64,000 nt of DNA, taken from contig NW_023503493.1 of NCBI RefSeq assembly GCF_014529535.1, positions 11,812,001 through 11,876,000 of the forward strand, written 5' to 3'. Numbering within the stretch: position 1 is the first letter of the stretch; every line of letters begins with the position of its first letter. Below, one piece after another: positions 59,226-64,000 of this stretch. This stretch comes from Bradysia coprophila (Eukaryota > Arthropoda > Insecta > Diptera > Sciaridae). The notes under the pieces were generated by a model that ran no database searches, was not told the origin of the DNA, and saw nothing but the letters and a program-made list of their open reading frames with translations. The translations under genes were made by a program, and so were the position numbers.

Positions 59226-59958
59226 ATGGTAAACGTAAATGTAATGGGAAAATGCACAACCATTTAACAAAGTCTTATCCGTTCACAGAGTGCTCTATTC
59301 AACTTTCAAAGTTTGCTGTCGGTGATTCTACTACTGATATGCACCTGTGCGTATTTGAGATCCATCTTCCCTGGTTTCATTGACCGCAACAAGACCGGGT
59401 GAGGAAAACAACCGATTTAGATTTTCAAAAGATTTTCCATGTAAAAGTTTTGATTCACGAAATATAAGGATCAGCTGATGCTGACAGGGTATACAAACTG
59501 TTTCCAAAGTGAAACACTGAGCCTTGAGTCAGTAGTTGTGAGCAACAACAATTTCCCATTGATAATATTGACCACAACTGACTAATCACAAGAATTCGAG
59601 TCTGAAAATCATAATCAAATGGCTGTAACGTAACACTAGCCGAGAAAGCCAAGACGAATATAAATCCTTTATATGTACTGAATGCACCCTTACTGTTAAT
59701 CTGAACATCGCATTGGTTAGACTCAAAATTTGATAGTCAATGTCTGACTGTCAATCAATGGTCAATGCAACTACGAACATTACTTGATTCAACAGGCGAA
59801 TCAAACCCTTCCACTTTTACTCACAAATTTCTCTTTTCGTTTTGTTTTGCAGAATGATGGGCACATTTTGGAAGCTAGCACGTATAGGAGAACGAAAATC
59901 ACCGTACGTGGCTGTATGTTGTTTATTCATGGCTGCAACAGTACTATTTTGGTCGTAG
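59226..59958 (+). CDS. kish: Kish (TMEM167A), early secretory pathway protein
   Basis: Three coding exons, 59226-59228 (the ATG alone), 59289-59398 and 59853-59958, with GT-AG borders and matching phases, encode 72 aa, the same length as human TMEM167A. Exon 2 reads [37 protein letters not shown]; exon 3 reads [20 protein letters not shown] then [14 protein letters not shown]. The protein is a small Golgi/ER membrane protein with two hydrophobic segments (about residues 10-27 and 52-70), required for constitutive secretion. AATAAA is found at about 60291. The gene converges tail-to-tail with the GPATCH2-like gene on the other strand. The first intron (60 bases) separates the start codon from the rest. 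Confidence 0.93.
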
Positions 59959-60475
59959 CTTTAAGTTAAGGATTGAGCGAAAGCTTTCAGTGTGATTTAA
60001 AATATTGCTTGCATTGTACTGGTGGGTGTAATTGGCAAAAAAGAAGAAGTTTTCGCGAAATAAATGCAATTCTAATTTTGTAATTGGATTCGTTTTTGAG
60101 TTCGTTCGGTCTGTTCGGACGAAGACATGCCGAATGGAAGACAGATAACCCGGTCGGTAGAATCTGGAATGGAATTCCCACTTGAAAAACAAGATCCTTT
60201 CTATGGTCGTAATCTATTAGTCCCTTCAGATGCTCAGATTCAGATACGTTCCTATACAAAAACTAAACATTTTTCTACCTAAACTTAAAGAATAAAGAAT
60301 ACATCGCCATCATCATGGTCTGAATGAAGTGACGTTAAACATTTTGGACATTCCCTGTGACGAACTTGTCTTGCATAAACAGGCGTGCCAGCAAAAAGTT
60401 TTTTTCTTCTTCCATTCGTCATTAAAGCACCTTGATTTTGACACACAATTTGAATTTTCTGCGATATGTGTCGGC

Positions 60476-60663
60476 CAGAGGCGGTGTAATTTCATCATGA
60501 ATTTGCTTCAGCTGTTTTTCAGCTGATCCACACATACAATCAAAAATATGTATGTGGTTGAAGCTGTTGCAGGCATGGTAGTGGTAGGGGTAAAGCAGTA
60601 AACCGTTTTGATTGTTTGTGTGGATCAGCTGAAAAACAGCTGACGCAAATTTCACTGCCTCTA
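60476..60663. mobile_element. MITE with about 40-bp inverted repeats, hAT-like end
   Basis: The left arm, with CAGCTGTTTTTCAGCTGATC then CACACATACAATCAAAA, is the near-complement of the right arm, with TTTTGATTGTTTGTGTGGAT then CAGCTGAAAAACAGCTG. Outermost sequences CAGAGGCGGTG and CACTGCCTCT also pair apart from the last base. CAGAGGCGG-type starts are common in hAT elements, but no 8-bp duplication was found. Confidence 0.6.
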
Positions 60664-60727
60664 ACTCTACCATTCTAGGGCTCAAAAATAAAATGCGTAA
60701 AACAAGTTCATGTTCTTCATATCGGAT

Positions 60728-60833
60728 GACGTACTGCCGAACTTGCATAAGGGACTTAGTGACGTCATCGCTACATGTAATTTAAATGAAACGATGACGT
60801 CACAAAGTCCCTTATGCAAATTACGGCAGTGTC
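60728..60833. repeat. Palindromic MITE
   Basis: CTTGCATAAGGGACTTAGTG then ACGTCATCG on the left is the complement of CGATGACGTCACAAAGTCCC then TTATGCAA on the right, around a loop of about 20 bases (CTACATGTAATTTAAATGAAA). The outer parts TACTGCCG and CGGCAGTG continue the pairing. Confidence 0.75.
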
Positions 60834-61627
60834 ACAACTTGGCATAGGTCCGCCATTCAAAAAAAAAATCAAATAACTGACCCTATGGTCGCTGTTGTAC
60901 GTGTCCAAATTGGCTGGAGTTCCCTATTAATGTAGGCTCTCGGTCTAAAATTGTTTAAGTCTTAGAGCGGTACCGATCAAAGAAACTATCCAAAGTTGAA
61001 AGTAAATGACCTGTTTACTTGACCTGACAGTCTACAGATTGATCTGAAACCTTTTTTGCCGTACTTTCGGCAAAGGATTCAAGCCGACGTTGAACAAAAT
61101 GCGTAGATTCAGATTATTTAAGTTCACTGTTCACCTGAAAGGTTCGACTTAAGAATCTGAGAATTCAGGTAAGGTCAGGTCAACCTCGATTTCCTCATCA
61201 GGTCAACCTGATCTGACCTCTCCCTTAAGACTTATATTTAAAATACTTTGTTGTCAGCAGAGAATCATGGGATCGTTACAAAATGATTTTGTATAACTCT
61301 GGACGATCGAAGTCAATCGATTTCCAAAAAAACATTTCTTTAATTTGCTTGCAAAAACACTTTATCCCCCATATCATCTTTGGAAATTTTAATTTAAAAA
61401 AATTACAAAATCGATTTTCAGAGAAAGTGAAAGTGGAAACATTTTCCTTACAAACCTAATCTGTACAATGATTCCCTACAAAATATAGAAACGATTAAAA
61501 ATTCCCGTTTTATTTACACTTAAGCAGCGACCACCGGGCAGCCAGACCAGACCATCTGTATAAATTACTTCCTACACTCGTCCATTTTGTATACAATCTT
61601 CGATCGGCTCTAATCGCTTGCAACGCA

Positions 61628-63585
61628 CTAGCTGGCCATTCCACTCGACTCATGATCGTCATAATCGCCACCGTAACATCGTCGTTTGTAATCGCTTAAG
61701 AACCGTTTCGTGATAGACGTTTGATCTATTTTGACGGACTGAGTTGTGTTACTGTAAATGGAACGCCTGTAAGCAAATTTACGAAACGGCCAAATGTTCG
61801 CCCATTAAAGTTACCTCGTTTTGGTTAAAATGGCACAACCGTTTTCAATGTTGATAATCAACGAATACAATTTCGCTAAGTGAAACAGTTTCTCGTGCTC
61901 TTGCGCATCGGTGTACGGTAGAGTTAGGCGCTCCTGGCGGGCATCCTGAAGAAATCTGTAAAAAAAAGTCAAGATTCGTTAACACCTCTCACCTCACGCA
62001 TTTAAAAAAGGTTTTACCTGGAAAACTCCTCGTTCGCACTGGTTAGAATCGTGAATCCGCGTCGCTCATTCCGAATCCGTCTACATCCCGCACGAATTTC
62101 ACGAACTTCGACCCGATTCCCTGCCGACAGTATATAGTTGGACGTTTCGCCGGACATTTCGCTTTCAATTTGGTTCCTCAGTGGACCGGCCATGGCACCA
62201 CCAGTAATATCAATGGGTAATGACGTCATCGCATTCACGCCTACATTATTTATCGACGGAGCCGGAGTGTATTTAACCGATAAATTCAATGTCGTTGGAG
62301 GTAGAGGCACTGCACCCAGCTCATCTGTCGACATTAGCGTATCGTCATCATCTTGAGTCGCAACGTCGTCAGGCTTTTGAAGTAGTATGGTTTTGGGCCG
62401 AGGTTTGGCTCGTTTGAAATCATTTTTCGATGCAAAATTGACCATCGCCTCGTTGCCTGGCCAGTCCGTTAGTTCGTCGTCACCTTCACGATCACTTTCA
62501 TTGGTTTCGGCTGCTTCTGAATCCGAACTGGAACTCATCGAACTGGAACTGAGAAATTCGTTCGTCAAACCGCAATCCATTATCGTGGAGTCTTCGAACT
62601 GTAGCTGAAGTTTCATTTGAATTCGCTTGTTGTTCTTCTTGTGATGATGATCGGTAACGGTTTCGTTGGTTGAGACACTTTTCTGGGCTTCGGGTGTGGT
62701 GAAGGTGGACTCAAAACTGCCCGATTTCTGCGACATTTTGTAAGTAGATTTGTCTCCATCCACCTGTTGCAGTTGTGGTTGTTGTTGACTAGACGCATGC
62801 GATTTGAACAAACTGTTTGTGTCTTTTATTGGTTGACTGACATCGCGATCTTGGAGGCACAGAAACTGGAAACCGCTGATTTTGTTCTTTGTATCTTGCG
62901 ATATTTTCTCAATCTTCGACACAATGGTCTTGTTCAGCGGTAAAATCTTTTCGCACGGCTTCGAGAACGACCTGTTACGCGTTCGATATTCGGAGTATGA
63001 ATTTTTCGGCGTAAACAGATCCCGTTGTCGCGGTACACTACTCGAATGTTCGAAATATCGATCACGATGGGACCTCTTTCGTTTGCCACAAAAGAACAAA
63101 TTCGCTCTGAAGTTGAAGGAAAAAATTGATTCAATTTATTGGTCCAGTCGCCGGTGGCAATTGACTTACTTGAAATTTTCTTGGCTGGTATGTTTGAACA
63201 CTCTTTTCTTTACCGCTCCAACCATGGGAAAAACAGCTGATGGTCCAACGCCGGGTGTGGATGGTGTGGTTTCATATTCGACGGCCATACGTTTAAACTT
63301 TCGTTTTCTGCGTGTATTCGGTCTGAATTAGCGAGATACACACAATTAATGAAATGACAAATAGACTGGATTTTACCTTAAAACACCCTTACCTGGCAGG
63401 ACTAAAGTTTTCGTTGAGCGAATCCGATTCCAAATTCCCAAACAAATTTGCCTGTCTCGATTTTAATGATAGTTTGTGCTCCTGTCGATCATCCGAATCG
63501 CTAAATGTTGGATTGACACTACCATCAAGGTTATTGTATGCGTCAGCCGGACTGCTACTGTCTTCAGTAGGTTGCGGTGCACAGG
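61628..63585 (-). CDS. GPATCH2/GPATCH2L-like protein, N-terminus outside window
   Basis: Minus-strand exons: 63393-63585, 63170-63322, 62018-63106, 61815-61955, 61628-61766; all phases agree and the frame ends in TAG at 61628. Exon junctions give ESDSLNENFSPARPNTRRKR then KFKRMAVEYE, which parallels the human GPATCH2/GPATCH2L stretch SDS..ENAP.RPLRRRRKVKR; SDREGDDELTDW parallels GDDEQSDWFYE of the same proteins. After a long Ser/acidic low-complexity middle, the C-terminus has an R3H-like segment (FLQDARQERLTLPY, then EKLFHLAKLYSL). I see no G-patch motif, as in GPATCH2L. Human GPATCH2 is nuclear and linked to RNA processing. The last residues are GGDYDDHESSGMAS. At least one 5' exon lies beyond position 64000. 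Confidence 0.8.
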
Positions 63586-64000
63586 CTGCAATGTATTAAA
63601 GAATTTTCGTTGAAAATTTATTTTTATAAAGAAAGATGAAATGATTTGTGGTCCGACAGAGACAGAGACCAGTGAACGAAGGGCAGGACACGCAACCAAT
63701 TTTAAGCTTGACGTCAATTTCAACATAATCAAAAAACGACTCAAAAGCCTAGATCGGTTCGGAGAGATAATTAGTTTGGCGATTTGGCGATGATCCAACC
63801 GGAGAAACTCGTGATTCATAAGCTCGAGACCTAAAGCTGGGCACCTATCACCGTTTGGAGGAAGACTGAAGTTATCATCACTAGTCACGGTTTTTCGAAG
63901 AGCGAACATAACAAACTTCCTCCAAATTTACTCGATTTTATCGCTCAAATCGTCGCAGTAGGTGAACCAAACTACCGAAGCGTACTCAAGGTGAGAATTA
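63586..64000 (-). other. 5'-ward intron of the GPATCH2-like gene
   Basis: On the minus strand, the acceptor TTGCAG at 63586-63591 closes an intron that extends past the right edge of the window. It contains a LINE fragment at 63690-64000. No coding exon of the gene was found in it. Confidence 0.7.
63690..64000 (-). pseudogene. LINE (Jockey-like) reverse-transcriptase C-terminal fragment
   Basis: The minus strand reads SHLEYASVVWFTYCDDLSDK, IE, stop, then RKFVMFALRKT and CPALGLE. This matches the LEYxSVVWSPY...IESVQRKF(V/L) block and following L.IR..LGL block found downstream of the reverse transcriptase in Jockey/I-type non-LTR elements. An in-frame stop interrupts the conserved ESVQRKF position, and similarity fades leftward. 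The fragment is inactive and extends beyond the window. Confidence 0.75.

Larger units (their letters stand above)
59959..61627. other. Intergenic DNA between the convergent kish and GPATCH2-like genes
   Basis: Contains the kish 3' UTR, two inverted-repeat elements (60476-60663 and 60728-60833) and the 3' end of the minus-strand gene, including an AATAAA on the minus strand (TTTATT at 61508-61513). No further gene seen. Confidence 0.5.

Noticed and set aside
60422..60748. Minus-strand 108-codon frame
   Set aside because: Covers the inverted-repeat element at 60476-60663; the product simply reads the palindromic arms.
62387..62608. Plus-strand serine-rich frames over 62.1-62.6 kb and 62.9-63.3 kb
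   Set aside because: Shadows of the large minus-strand exon of the GPATCH2-like gene.

Overview
The window is nuclear DNA from an insect, most likely a fly (Diptera). Evidence: AT-rich DNA, multi-exon genes with GT-AG introns (many of 50-110 bases), a rdgB protein close to the Drosophila form, fly-type kish and Tango5/VMP1, and a repeat with the layout of dipteran DINE-1/mini-me elements. I would guess a lower dipteran such as a fungus gnat, with low confidence on the genus. All exon structures come from reading splice sites and codon phase by eye.

Layout. 1-14140: mostly non-coding, with a degenerate hAT-like end (about 2300-2880) and a HINE-type element (3336-5119) made of a 145-bp tandem array, a (GTCY)n microsatellite and a 3' hairpin. 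14141-24225 (+): complete rdgB (PITP, FFAT-like motif, DDHD, LNS2), 14 coding exons, 1223 aa. 24226-32437: long non-coding stretch with a LINE fragment, palindromic MITEs and a leucine-rich-repeat remnant. 32438-34301 (+): secreted three-module cysteine-rich protein with MITEs in two introns. 36417-37163 (+): secreted protein of three cysteine-rich repeats. 39067-39266 and 39399-39620: a long hairpin and a textbook hAT MITE. 39741-40953 (+): coiled-coil protein with EELAGG repeats. 42532-42922 (+): Kunitz-type secreted peptide. 45133-54677 (-): VMP1/Tango5, in which a distant first exon adds a SAP domain. 54678-59225: a local duplication and orphan coding-like fragments. 59226-59958 (+): kish (TMEM167A). 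61628-63585 (-, continuing past the window): GPATCH2/GPATCH2L-like gene; a LINE fragment lies in its intron at the right edge.

The genes do not form a pathway. rdgB acts in lipid transfer at ER-plasma membrane contacts, VMP1 in ER scramblase/autophagy functions and kish in the early secretory pathway. The small secreted genes between 32 and 43 kb look lineage-specific. The most notable items are the SAP-VMP1 fusion inferred from splice phase, the HINE-like element, the hAT MITE with a perfect 8-bp duplication, the near-perfect 200-bp hairpin and the segmental duplication near 56-58 kb.
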